Positions 43,711 to 52,350 of a DNA stretch of 64,000 nt are shown here, in pieces; position 1 is the stretch's first letter; each line of letters begins with the position of its first letter. The stretch lies in assembly GCF_025567465.1 (NCBI RefSeq), contig NZ_JAOQKI010000004.1, positions 62,001-126,000 on the forward strand, in the 5' to 3' direction. The notes below the pieces were generated by a model. The model was not told the origin of the DNA. It searched no databases and saw only the letters and a list, made by a program, of their open reading frames with translations. Position numbers and translations under genes: made by a program. The DNA is from Roseburia_C amylophila (lineage in GTDB: Bacteria > Bacillota > Clostridia > Lachnospirales > Lachnospiraceae).

Positions 43711-45117
43711 ATGGTAAGAAACAGAAAAGTATTCAAAAAAACAGTGAGCATTGTCAATGAAAAATCAACAGACATGTACGAAAGTCTGGTAGGAGATAAA
43801 AAAGGCTTCCTGTTAGAAAGTTACGATAAGAATTATGACCGCTATACTTTCTTTGGCATGGAGCCGGAAGAAATTGTAACATCAAGAGGAAATGCACTGG
43901 TGATTACAAAAGCAGATGGCACAGAGGAAGTAAGAGAAGGAAATCCGCTGGAGCGTCTGAAAGAATATTACAGTGAATTTCATATCGAAAAAGAAGATGA
44001 AGAGCTGTCCTTCTCCGGTGGACTGGTTGGAAATCTTGGATATGATTTCGTAAGATATTCTGAAGTGCTTCCGGACAATAACCCGGATGAAATCGGAATC
44101 GAAACCATACAGATGATGTTGATGACTTCTTTCCTTATGGTAGACCATGTAGCAGAAACACTGACTGCTGTAGTATTAGAAGAGCCTTCGGAAGAAGGAA
44201 GAGAGCAGGCAATGGAAAAGGCAGGACAGATGATAAAGAAAGCCATGGAGAAGAAGGAATGCAAACGGAACTTCTACCACGATGGAAAAATTATTAAGAA
44301 GTCAGACAGTATCGAAGAATATGGCGAAAAGGTAGAGAAAATCAAACATTATATCAGAGAAGGCCATGTGTTCCAGACCGTATTGTCACAGCGCTGGACG
44401 ATTGAAACCAGACAGACCGGTTTTGAATTATATAAGGAATTAAGAGAATTAAATCCTTCTCCATATCTTTATTATTTTAATTACGGAACCTTTGAAGTAA
44501 TCGGAAGTTCACCGGAAATGATTGTAAAGAAGCAGGGAAATAAAGTGTTCACCTGTCCGATTGCAGGAACCCGGAAGAGAGGAAAAGATGAAGCAGAAGA
44601 CAAACGGCTGCGGGATGAACTACTTTCCGATGAAAAAGAGCGGGCAGAACATGTTATGTTAGTAGACCTTGCAAGAAATGATATGGGAAGAATCAGTGAA
44701 TTTGGAACCGTCAAGGTAACACAGTTTATGGAAGTACAGAATTATTCCCATGTAATGCATATTGTTTCCCAGGTAGAGGGACGCAAGAAAGGAGAATCCC
44801 ATCCATTAGATTTGGTGGCATCCTTCCTTCCGGCAGGAACCTTAAGCGGAGCACCAAAGATTCGGGCCATGGAAATCATTGATGAATTAGAAAGTGTACG
44901 AAGAGGCTTATATGGTGGAGCAACCGGATATATTGATTTCGGTGGAGACATGGATTTCTGTATTACAATCCGGACCATGGTAAAGAAAGGAAATGAGGTA
45001 TACCTTCAGGCAGGAGCCGGAATCGTAGCAGATTCCGTACCGGAAAATGAATATTATGAATGCTGCAATAAAGTAATGGCATTGGCAAAGACTTTGGTTG
45101 AGGAGGAGAACTTATGA
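43711..45117 (+). CDS. trpE: Anthranilate synthase component I
   Basis: TrpE makes anthranilate from chorismate with ammonia delivered by TrpG. I start it at ATG 43711, six bases after GGAGGA; the ATG at 43705 touches that site. The 468-residue protein carries the N-terminal feedback region (LLESYDKNYDRYTFFG, where tryptophan-binding residues usually lie) and the chorismate-binding signature PAGTLSGAPKIRAMEIIDELE near residue 375. It is the first gene after the T-box and overlaps trpG by 4 bases in ATGA. Confidence 0.96.
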   Translation: MVRNRKVFKKTVSIVNEKSTDMYESLVGDKKGFLLESYDKNYDRYTFFGMEPEEIVTSRGNALVITKADGTEEVREGNPLERLKEYYSEFHIEKEDEELSFSGGLVGNLGYDFVRYSEVLPDNNPDEIGIETIQMMLMTSFLMVDHVAETLTAVVLEEPSEEGREQAMEKAGQMIKKAMEKKECKRNFYHDGKIIKKSDSIEEYGEKVEKIKHYIREGHVFQTVLSQRWTIETRQTGFELYKELRELNPSPYLYYFNYGTFEVIGSSPEMIVKKQGNKVFTCPIAGTRKRGKDEAEDKRLRDELLSDEKERAEHVMLVDLARNDMGRISEFGTVKVTQFMEVQNYSHVMHIVSQVEGRKKGESHPLDLVASFLPAGTLSGAPKIRAMEIIDELESVRRGLYGGATGYIDFGGDMDFCITIRTMVKKGNEVYLQAGAGIVADSVPENEYYECCNKVMALAKTLVEEENL

Positions 45118-45683
45118 TACTGCTGATTGATAACTACGATTCATTTACCTATAACCTGTATCAGTATATAGGAACTTTTACGAAGGACATTATCGTAAAA
45201 CGGAATGACAAGATTACAATAGAAGAAATCCGCACCATGAACCCAGAACGCATCATTCTTTCTCCGGGACCAAAAGCACCGAAGGATGCCGGCATCTGTA
45301 TGGATGTGGTGAAGGAATTTTATAAGACAATTCCAATCCTTGGCATCTGCTTAGGACATCAGTGTATCGGGGAAGCCTTTGGCGGCGTAGTGAGCTATGC
45401 AAAGGAATTATATCATGGAAAACAGTCCCTGATTGCCCATGACGGCACAGGAATCTTTCAGGGAATTGAAAGTCCGATTCAGGTGGCAAGATATCATTCC
45501 CTGGCTGTTCAGAAAGATAGTCTTCCGGAGTGCCTTGTGGTAACGGCGGAGACAGAGGATGGCGAAATCATGGCAATGCGCCATAAAGATTATCCGGTAG
45601 CTGGATTACAGTTCCATCCGGAATCCATTTATACACAGCATGGGAAGCGTATGATAGAGAATTTCTTAAACGGGAGGATATAG
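45114..45683 (+). CDS. trpG: Anthranilate synthase component II (glutamine amidotransferase)
   Basis: TrpG hydrolyses glutamine and feeds ammonia to TrpE. The 189-residue class I amidotransferase has the nucleophile Cys79 in ILGICLGHQ and the His-Glu pair in GLQFHPESI near residues 170-176. It is a separate gene and is not fused to trpD as in enterobacteria. A very similar protein (PabA) can serve both tryptophan and folate pathways; whether this one does is not visible. Confidence 0.95.
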   Translation: MILLIDNYDSFTYNLYQYIGTFTKDIIVKRNDKITIEEIRTMNPERIILSPGPKAPKDAGICMDVVKEFYKTIPILGICLGHQCIGEAFGGVVSYAKELYHGKQSLIAHDGTGIFQGIESPIQVARYHSLAVQKDSLPECLVVTAETEDGEIMAMRHKDYPVAGLQFHPESIYTQHGKRMIENFLNGRI

Positions 45684-45686
45684 AAC

Positions 45687-46499
45687 ATGATATTAGATGA
45701 AATTGTTGCAGATAAAAGAGAGCAGCTTTTTCGGGATAAGCAGAAAACAGATCTGACCGTGATGCGGACATTAGCGGAAGAGAAGTTAAGAGAAGAGGCG
45801 GCAAAGAAAGAAAAGATAAGAAGCTTTTATCAGAATCTTGCCAAAGATGGACTTTCCATTATCGGAGAATTTAAAAATGCATCCCCAAGCCTTGGAAAGA
45901 TAGAAAGCAGGATTACATTGGAAGAGCGGATGGAAGATTATACCGCTTCTGTGGATGCGGTATCCTGCCTGACAGAAGAGAAGCATTTCCTTGGAAATAC
46001 TGATTATTTCCGGAAAGTAAGAAATCTGACTCCGCTTCCAATGTTACGGAAGGATTTCATGATTGAAGAATATCAGTTTTATGAAGCAAAAGCCATTGAT
46101 GCAGATGCAGTATTACTGATAGCAGCAATCTTAGATGACAAGGAAATGTATGACTTTTATCAGCTGGCAAAGGAATTAAAGTTAGATGTACTGGTGGAAA
46201 CCCATGATGAATGGGAAATGGAGCGGGCATTGAAGCTGGATGCAGACATCATTGGAATCAACAACCGAAATCTTAAGGATTTTACGATTTCACTGGAACG
46301 AACCAAAACACTTTCTAAGATGGTGCCAAAGGATAAACTTTTAATTGCAGAAAGCGGAATTGTAAGAGATGATGATGTGGCATATCTTGCAGATTGCGGT
46401 GTCAGTGGATTTTTAATTGGAAGAGCATTTATGGAACATGAAAATCCAAAGGCACTGGCAGCCCACTGGAAACAGGTTTATAAGGAAGCCGCAAAGTAA
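45687..46499 (+). CDS. trpC: Indole-3-glycerol phosphate synthase
   Basis: TrpC closes the indole ring from 1-(o-carboxyphenylamino)-1-deoxyribulose 5-phosphate. The 270-residue TIM-barrel protein shows IIGEFKNASPSLG with a catalytic Lys, then LPMLRKDFMIEEYQ, DADIIGINNRNLKDF and LLIAESGI, the standard phosphate and acid-base segments. It starts 4 bases after trpG. trpD, usually between trpG and trpC, is missing here and lies at the end of the operon. Confidence 0.95.
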   Translation: MILDEIVADKREQLFRDKQKTDLTVMRTLAEEKLREEAAKKEKIRSFYQNLAKDGLSIIGEFKNASPSLGKIESRITLEERMEDYTASVDAVSCLTEEKHFLGNTDYFRKVRNLTPLPMLRKDFMIEEYQFYEAKAIDADAVLLIAAILDDKEMYDFYQLAKELKLDVLVETHDEWEMERALKLDADIIGINNRNLKDFTISLERTKTLSKMVPKDKLLIAESGIVRDDDVAYLADCGVSGFLIGRAFMEHENPKALAAHWKQVYKEAAK

Positions 46500-46510
46500 G
46501 GAGAAATGGC

Positions 46511-47122
46511 ATGGCAAAGATTAAGATTTGTGGCATCACAAGAGAATCTGAGACAGAAGTGCTGAACCGGATGCAGGTAGATTATGCAGGCTTTGTGTTC
46601 TTTGAAAAAAGCAAACGAAACGTTTCAATAGAGCAGGCAAAAGAAATTAAGAAACATTTGAAGCCTTCTATTAAAACTGTAGCAGTTACCGTAAATCCGG
46701 CACTGGATTTGATAGATGAAATCATAGAAGCAGGTTTTGATATTCTGCAGATTCATAAGATGCAGGAATTTCCTGAAAATCTTAAAATTCCGGTCTGGGT
46801 AGCATGTCAGGTGCGAAGCAGGGAAGAAGCGGAAGAAATAAATGTTCCGGATGGTATTTCCGGCATTTTATTAGACGCACCGGAATTTGGCAGTGGAAAG
46901 ACTTTTTCCTGGCAGGATTTTCCAATGAAAAAAAGAAGGGAATGGCAGGAAAGAAGGATACCATTTATTTTAGCCGGCGGCTTAAGCAGTGAAAATGTAG
47001 AAGAAGGTATCCGGTTATTTGAACCTGATGTAGTAGATGTCAGTTCTTCGGTAGAAGGAGAACATGGAAAAGATCATAAAAAAGTAGAAGCATTTGTAAG
47101 AAAGGTGAGAGAACATGAATAA
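46511..47122 (+). CDS. trpF: Phosphoribosylanthranilate isomerase
   Basis: TrpF isomerises phosphoribosylanthranilate to the TrpC substrate. The 203-residue TIM barrel has the catalytic Cys7 in IKICGITRE and the C-terminal PDVVDVSSSVEGEHGKD with its catalytic Asp and phosphate-binding serines. It overlaps trpB by 8 bases, so translation of the two is coupled. Confidence 0.94.
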   Translation: MAKIKICGITRESETEVLNRMQVDYAGFVFFEKSKRNVSIEQAKEIKKHLKPSIKTVAVTVNPALDLIDEIIEAGFDILQIHKMQEFPENLKIPVWVACQVRSREEAEEINVPDGISGILLDAPEFGSGKTFSWQDFPMKKRREWQERRIPFILAGGLSSENVEEGIRLFEPDVVDVSSSVEGEHGKDHKKVEAFVRKVREHE

Positions 47123-48302
47123 GAAGAGTTATTATGGAGCATTTGGTGGACAGTATGTAGCAGAATCATTGATGAATACTTTAAAAGAGTTGGATGATGC
47201 TTTTGAAAAGTATACAAAGGATGAAGAATTTTTAAAGGAAGTGGACTATTATCTTAAACAATATGTAGGAAGAGAGACACCACTTTATTTTGCCAGCCGT
47301 CTGAGTGAGGCATATGGAACAAAGATTTATTTAAAAAGAGAGGATTTAAACCATACCGGAGCCCATAAGATTAACAACGTAATCGGTCAGATTCTTCTGG
47401 CAAAGAGAATGGGAAAAACCAAGGTAATCGCAGAAACCGGAGCCGGTCAGCATGGTGTGGCAACTGCAACCGGAGCAGCTCTTTTTAATATGGAGTGTAC
47501 CGTATATATGGGAGCAGAAGATATGAAACGTCAGTCGCTGAATGTAATGCGTATGGAAATGCTGGGAGCTAAAGTAGTGCCGGTTACATCCGGAAGTAAT
47601 ACCTTAAAGGATGCTACGAATGAGGCAATTCGTACCTGGGCAAAAACCGCAGAGGATACCTTTTATGTAATCGGTTCCGCTGTTGGACCGTATCCTTATC
47701 CGAAGATGGTAAAATATTTCCAGAGCGTCATCAGCAAAGAAGCAAAGAAACAGATTTTAGAGCAGGAAGGAAGACTGCCGGATGTGGTTATGGCATGTGT
47801 TGGCGGAGGTTCTAATTCTATCGGAATGTTTGCAGATTTTATTGAAGAAAAGGATGTAAAACTGATTGGTGTAGAAGCTGCCGGAAAGGGAATTGAGACA
47901 GGGGAGCATGCCAGTGCCATGGCATTGGGCGAGCCTGGCGTATTACATGGTATGCGTTCCTATTTATTACAGGATGAGGATGGAAATGTGCAGCTTGCCC
48001 ATTCCATTTCCGCAGGACTGGATTATCCGGGTGTTGGACCGGAGCATGCCTATCTTAAGGACAGCGGCAGAGCAGAATATGTTGCAATTAAGGATGATGA
48101 AGCCATGGATGCATTAATGGAGCTTTGTAAATTAGAGGGTATCATACCGGCAATCGAAAGTGCCCATGCAGTGGCATATGCAAAGAAGCAGGCGAAGAAA
48201 ATGAAACCGGATGATATTATGGTGGTTTGTCTTTCCGGAAGAGGCGACAAGGATGTAAATACAATTGCAGATTATCTTGCAGGAAAGGGTTATTTAAACT
48301 AG
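47115..48302 (+). CDS. trpB: Tryptophan synthase beta chain
   Basis: TrpB joins indole to serine with PLP. The 395-residue protein has the PLP lysine Lys85 in NHTGAHKINN, the ETGAGQHGVA carboxylate-binding loop, the phosphate-binding CVGGGSNS, and HAVAYAKK near the C-terminus. It is the main TrpB1 type that pairs with TrpA, encoded 11 bases downstream. Confidence 0.97.
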   Translation: MNKKSYYGAFGGQYVAESLMNTLKELDDAFEKYTKDEEFLKEVDYYLKQYVGRETPLYFASRLSEAYGTKIYLKREDLNHTGAHKINNVIGQILLAKRMGKTKVIAETGAGQHGVATATGAALFNMECTVYMGAEDMKRQSLNVMRMEMLGAKVVPVTSGSNTLKDATNEAIRTWAKTAEDTFYVIGSAVGPYPYPKMVKYFQSVISKEAKKQILEQEGRLPDVVMACVGGGSNSIGMFADFIEEKDVKLIGVEAAGKGIETGEHASAMALGEPGVLHGMRSYLLQDEDGNVQLAHSISAGLDYPGVGPEHAYLKDSGRAEYVAIKDDEAMDALMELCKLEGIIPAIESAHAVAYAKKQAKKMKPDDIMVVCLSGRGDKDVNTIADYLAGKGYLN

Positions 48303-48312
48303 GAGGTGCAGC

Positions 48313-49104
48313 ATGAACAGAATCGAAGAAAAATTAGCACAGTTAAAAGAACAGAACAAAAAAGCATTTATTACATATATGACAGCAGGAATGCCGGACT
48401 TTGATAAAATGCAGGAGATTATCCGCACACAGGAGCAGGCGGGAACAGACATCATCGAGCTTGGAATTCCATTTTCAGACCCGGTAGCAGACGGCCCGGT
48501 TATTCAGGATGCTTCCTATCATGCCATCTTAAAAGGTGTGAATTTAAAGAAAGTATTAGAAGCCATGAAAAAGCTTCGCAGTGCAAAAATTGAGATTCCA
48601 ATCGTATTTATGATGTATTACAATACCATATTTCACTATGGTGTGGAAGCCTTTGTGGATGCTTGCATCGAAAGTGGAGTAGACGGACTGATTATTCCGG
48701 ATCTGCCATTAGAGGAACAGGATGAGATAAAGGAATTTTTACAGAAGGAAAATGCACCGATTCTTATCCAGCTGGTATCTCCGGTTTCGAAAGACAGAAT
48801 CCCTGAGATTTTAAAGGATGCAAGAGGATTTGTTTACTGCGTATCTTCCATGGGTGTAACCGGACAGGAAGCAACCTTCCATAAGAGTGTAATTGATTAT
48901 CTTGGCAGTGTAAAAGAAGTATCAAAGATTCCTGTTATGATGGGCTTTGGTATCCGTACTGCAGAGGATGTTGCACCGATGAAAAATATTATCGACGGAG
49001 CAATTGTAGGCTCACATTTCATCAGACTGATGGAAGAAAATGATTATGATTTACAGGCAATTGGAACTTATTGTGGCACATTTAAAAAAGAACTGAATCA
49101 GTAA
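48313..49104 (+). CDS. trpA: Tryptophan synthase alpha chain
   Basis: TrpA splits indole-3-glycerol phosphate and passes indole through a tunnel to TrpB. The 263-residue TIM barrel shows the catalytic Glu in DIIELGIPFSDPVADGPVIQ, the Asp-bearing loop 2 (GLIIPDLPLEEQ), and the GFGI phosphate loop. AGGAGGTGCAGC precedes the ATG. Confidence 0.96.
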   Translation: MNRIEEKLAQLKEQNKKAFITYMTAGMPDFDKMQEIIRTQEQAGTDIIELGIPFSDPVADGPVIQDASYHAILKGVNLKKVLEAMKKLRSAKIEIPIVFMMYYNTIFHYGVEAFVDACIESGVDGLIIPDLPLEEQDEIKEFLQKENAPILIQLVSPVSKDRIPEILKDARGFVYCVSSMGVTGQEATFHKSVIDYLGSVKEVSKIPVMMGFGIRTAEDVAPMKNIIDGAIVGSHFIRLMEENDYDLQAIGTYCGTFKKELNQ

Positions 49105-49118
49105 AGGAGAAATTTACG

Positions 49119-50132
49119 ATGAAAGAATATATTGAACTGGTTGCAGAAGGAAAAGATTTAACAGAAGAACAGGCAAAAGCAGCAATGGAAATCTTATTAA
49201 GCGGGGAAGCATCCCAGGCACAGATTGGTGCTTTTTTAATGGGACTTCGTATGAAAGGTGAGACTTTAGATGAATTAACCGGGTTTGCAGGAGTACTCCG
49301 GGATAAGGCAGATACTATTTCACCGAAGGTTTCTGATTATGTGGATCTGGTAGGCACCGGTGGAGACTGTACTTATACTTTTAATGTGTCTACCACTTCT
49401 GCATTTGTCGTTGCAGCAGCCGGACTCCCGGTAGCAAAGCATGGCAATCGTTCCATTTCTTCAAAGAGCGGAGCCGGTGATGTATTAGAGGCACTGGGCG
49501 TAAATATTATGGCAGAGCCTGCAAAAGTAGAAGCCTGCGTGGAGAAAGCCGGAATCGGATTTATGTTTGCACAGCTCTTTAACAAATCCATGAAATATGT
49601 AGGTCAGGCAAGAAAGGAAATGGGTGTGCGTACTGTGTTCAATATTTTAGGACCTCTTGCCAATCCTTCCAGAGCAAAAAATATGGTGGTAGGTGTTTAT
49701 GATGCAGCCCTGACAGAAAAAATTGCCCTTGCCATGAGCAGACTTGGCGTTGAACGTGCCTTTGTTGTAAGCGGCAAAGACAATATGGATGAAATCACAA
49801 CAACAACCGAGACCGTAATATCTGAAATCAAGGATGGAAAAGTAAATACATTTACCATAACACCGGAGCAGTTTGGTTTAAAACGTGCTTCCTTAGAAGA
49901 ACTGCGTGGTGGCGATGGAACAGAAAACGCCGTTATCACAAAGAAAATTCTCTCCGGAGAAGAAAAAGGCGCAAAACGCGACATCGTATTACTGAATGCC
50001 GGTGCAACCCTGTATGTTGGTGGAGCAGCATCCACCATTGAAGATGGAATCACCCTTGCAAAAGAAGCAATCGACAGCGGGAAAGCAGCAGGGAAGTTAG
50101 CGGAGCTGGTGAAGGTATCAAACGAAGCGTAG
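49119..50132 (+). CDS. trpD: Anthranilate phosphoribosyltransferase
   Basis: TrpD attaches anthranilate to PRPP in the second step of the pathway. The 337-residue protein has the PRPP-binding glycine loop LVGTGGDCTYTFNVST, then KHGNRSISSKSGAGDVLEALG and the NILGPLANPSRAKN segment. It is the last gene of the operon, after trpA, whereas the usual Firmicute order places it after trpG. AAAGGAGAAATT precedes the ATG. Confidence 0.96.
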   Translation: MKEYIELVAEGKDLTEEQAKAAMEILLSGEASQAQIGAFLMGLRMKGETLDELTGFAGVLRDKADTISPKVSDYVDLVGTGGDCTYTFNVSTTSAFVVAAAGLPVAKHGNRSISSKSGAGDVLEALGVNIMAEPAKVEACVEKAGIGFMFAQLFNKSMKYVGQARKEMGVRTVFNILGPLANPSRAKNMVVGVYDAALTEKIALAMSRLGVERAFVVSGKDNMDEITTTTETVISEIKDGKVNTFTITPEQFGLKRASLEELRGGDGTENAVITKKILSGEEKGAKRDIVLLNAGATLYVGGAASTIEDGITLAKEAIDSGKAAGKLAELVKVSNEA

Positions 50133-50136
50133 AAGA

Positions 50137-50173
50137 AACAAAACACTGAAAAAACAAAACACTAAAAAAACAG
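50137..50173. repeat. Short tandem A/C-rich repeat after trpD
   Basis: Two near-identical 17-base units (AACAAAACACT then A-rich) stand directly after the trpD stop. It looks like simple sequence; no function is evident. Confidence 0.5.
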
Positions 50174-50232
50174 AATGAGTAACAGAAGCGAAAACTTCGA
50201 AATTGAAGTGATGTAAAGTACATAGCATCAGT

Positions 50233-50289
50233 AATTGTCAACCATATGCAAAATAAAGGTTGACAATTAAACGGCACATACCCTATAAT
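50233..50289 (+). promoter_or_regulatory. BirA-type biotin operator and promoter for bioY
   Basis: AATTGTCAACC at 50233-50243 and GGTTGACAATT at 50258-50268 form an 11-base inverted repeat with a 14-base spacer, close to the Firmicute BirA operator pattern TTGTTAACC-N14-15-GGTTAACAA. The right half supplies the -35 box TTGACA (50260-50265), with TATAAT at 50284-50289 after 18 bases. Biotinyl-AMP-loaded BirA should repress here; bioY is the only biotin gene downstream. Confidence 0.8.
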
Positions 50290-50321
50290 ACCCTATGGAT
50301 AAAAATCTATAGGGTATTTTT
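50288..50321 (+). terminator. Hairpin with T-tract overlapping the bioY start site
   Basis: ATACCCTAT near 50288-50296 pairs with ATAGGGTAT near 50309-50317, followed by TTTTT. It can end trp operon transcripts. Because it overlaps the -10 region of the bioY promoter, transcripts begun there would not form the full stem. Confidence 0.65.
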
Positions 50322-50324
50322 GAT

Positions 50325-50830
50325 GGGTGATTGAAAAATAAATATAGTATTCTTTTTAAATTTTGCATATTCAAAGGATATTGGCTTTTGATTGATATGA
50401 AATGCCGGAAGTTCTTAGGTGCATGTTTTTCTTGCATAGAAACTGTCTTTCCGTTGCTTTAACCGGATATCGGAACTGTCCGTTGGGTACGGATGCTGTA
50501 TGATACCTGCAAGGGGCACTAAGAATTTCGGATAAAATATCACAATATCCGGCAACCGGTGCAAATTCGCATCCGTGCTCATATGCACCTCGCTGGCACG
50601 TCCATGTGCCAGCGTTGCCTGAAACAGACGAAATTCTAAGTGCCCCTAACAGTTACATAAATGCATCCGCACTTCAACGAACAGTTCTGATATCCTGTTA
50701 AACATTGGAAAGACGGTTTTAATAAAAAAAGAAAAACATGCATCTTAGAACTTCGGTATTTCAGAGCAGAAAAGCCAATATCCTTTGAATAGTTAAATTT
50801 ACTGAAAATATATTTATTTTTCAATCACCC
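50325..50830 (+). repeat. Large hairpin element, copy B, in the bioY leader
   Basis: This is the clearest copy. Its first 22 bases (beginning GGGTGATTGAAAAATAAA) are the exact complement of its last 22 (50809-50830). Further arms pair inward: GAAGTTCTTAGGTGCATG near 50409 with 50735-50756, GGATATCGGAACTGTCCGTTG near 50465 with 50676-50697, and GGGGCACTAAGAATTTCG at 50513 with 50629-50646. The core 50551-50619 (GGCAAC...GTTGCC) holds GGTGCA/TGCACC and CGCTGGCAC/GTGCCAGCG hairpins. No gene lies in it. It stands between the BirA-regulated promoter and bioY. Confidence 0.92.
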
Positions 50831-50857
50831 AATAACAACAAACGTTAGGAGAAAATT

Positions 50858-51412
50858 ATGCAGAACACAACAACAGAAAAAAGAAAAATCACAACCCAGC
50901 AGATGGCACTGGTAGCAATCATGACAGCACTGACCTGTATCCTGGCACCATTTTCATTGCCGATTGGTCCGGTACCAATTTCCCTTACCAATCTGGTTAT
51001 TTACTTCTCATTGTATTTACTGGGTTGGAAGCTTGGAACGTTAAGCTACGTCATTTACCTTCTGATTGGACTGGTTGGTGTACCGGTATTTTCAGGATTT
51101 ACCGCAGGACCGGCGAAACTTTTTGGCCCAACCGGTGGATATTTAATCGGATTTATTCCAATGGCAATCATTGCCGGTATTGTAATTGATAAATATACTG
51201 AGAAATGGCTCTTATGTCTGCTGGCAATGATTGTTGGAACGATTGTCTGCTATGCATTAGGAACAGCATGGCTTGCTTATGAAGCAAAGATGGACATGAT
51301 GGCAGCATTATGGGCTGGTGTAATTCCTTTTATTCCTGGTGACCTGGTGAAAATGGCACTGGCAATTTTAATTGCACCAAAAATCAGAGCTCAGGTATGC
51401 AGGGCAAGATAA
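50858..51412 (+). CDS. bioY: Biotin transporter BioY (ECF S component)
   Basis: BioY is the membrane-embedded substrate-binding subunit that captures biotin and works with the shared energy-coupling-factor module or, in some bacteria, alone. The 184-residue protein has about six hydrophobic helices; GPVPISLTNLVIYF near residue 45 and AGPAKLFGPTGGYLIGFIPMA near residue 85 are the BioY hallmark segments. GTTAGGAGAAAATT precedes the ATG. Its promoter carries a BirA-like operator about 570 bases upstream, beyond hairpin element B. Its last 22 bases overlap the 3' end of the convergent sigG. Confidence 0.95.
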   Translation: MQNTTTEKRKITTQQMALVAIMTALTCILAPFSLPIGPVPISLTNLVIYFSLYLLGWKLGTLSYVIYLLIGLVGVPVFSGFTAGPAKLFGPTGGYLIGFIPMAIIAGIVIDKYTEKWLLCLLAMIVGTIVCYALGTAWLAYEAKMDMMAALWAGVIPFIPGDLVKMALAILIAPKIRAQVCRAR

Positions 51413-52176
51413 TTTTTCATAGTCTTTAGAGCAGTTTTTTCCAGACGGCTGACCTGAGCCTGGGAAATATGAATCTCATCAGCAATCTCCATCTGGGTTT
51501 TACCTTCAAAGAACCGCAGCTTAACGATATGATTTTCTCTGTCGTTGAGCCGGTTCATTGCATCGGAGAGGGCAAGCCCTTCCACCCAGTTATCTTCTTT
51601 ATTCTTTTTATCACTAATCTGATCCATCACATAGAGTGTATCACCACCATCCGTATAGACCGGGTCATAAAGACTGACCGGACTTTGAATGGCATCTAGG
51701 GCATAGACGATTTCTTCTTTGGTAAGTCCGGCTTCTTTTGCAATTTCCTGTAAAGTAGGCTCCTGCATGGAATTTTTCATCAGGATTTCTTTGGCATGAA
51801 TGGCTTTATAGGCAGTATCCCGCAGGGAACGGCTGACACGGATGCTGTTGTTATCCCGTAGATAGCGGCGGATTTCGCCAATAATCATAGGGACGGCATA
51901 GGTGGAAAATTTTACCCCAAGTGTATCATCAAAATTGTCAATGGACTTAATCAGTCCGATGCATCCAATCTGAAAGAGGTCATCAATATTTTCCTGATTT
52001 CCGGAAAAACGTTTAATCACACTTAAGACCAGACGAAGATTCCCTTTGATATATGTTTCCCTTGCAGTCATATCCCCCTGTTTGATTCTGGCAAATAGAG
52101 CAGCCTTTTCTTCTTCCTTTAGGATTGGAAGCTTTGCGGTATTTACGCCGCAGATTTCAACTTTGTAGACGGACAT
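51391..52176 (-). CDS. sigG: Sporulation sigma factor SigG
   Basis: SigG drives late gene expression in the forespore. The 261-residue protein closely follows the Bacillus SigG order: KVEICGVNTAKLPIL at the N-terminus (the SigG-specific start, involved in anti-sigma control), region 2 with DDLFQIGCIGLIKSIDNFD and KFSTYAVPMIIGEIRRYLRDN, and region 4 GKTQMEIADEIHISQAQVSRLEK. It is usually encoded after spoIIGA-sigE; here it stands alone, converging on bioY. Its presence suggests that the organism, or its recent ancestor, makes endospores. Confidence 0.94.
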   Translation of the reverse strand: MSVYKVEICGVNTAKLPILKEEEKAALFARIKQGDMTARETYIKGNLRLVLSVIKRFSGNQENIDDLFQIGCIGLIKSIDNFDDTLGVKFSTYAVPMIIGEIRRYLRDNNSIRVSRSLRDTAYKAIHAKEILMKNSMQEPTLQEIAKEAGLTKEEIVYALDAIQSPVSLYDPVYTDGGDTLYVMDQISDKKNKEDNWVEGLALSDAMNRLNDRENHIVKLRFFEGKTQMEIADEIHISQAQVSRLEKTALKTMKNYLALHT

Positions 52177-52288
52177 GATGCGTACCTCCGGGTTAAAATG
52201 TTTTTGCAGCCATTGGCTGATACAGAAAGGATGTCCTTATTTACATAAAAATATGCCGGAAACAATAAAAATTTAATAATTTTTCATC

Positions 52289-52317
52289 TTGAAAAACGAA
52301 TGAGTGAAAGCTATGAT
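52289..52317 (+). promoter_or_regulatory. Promoter of coiled-coil protein gene
   Basis: TTGAAA at 52289-52294 and TATGAT at 52312-52317 have a 17-base spacer. Because it covers the ATG at 52300, translation must start later. Confidence 0.6.
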
Positions 52318-52350
52318 ATACATAAAGAGAAAAAATGGAAGTGGAATAAT

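Noticed and set aside
52300..52350. ATG at 52300 as start of the coiled-coil protein
   Set aside because: It lies between the -35 and -10 boxes of a TTGAAA-17-TATGAT promoter.
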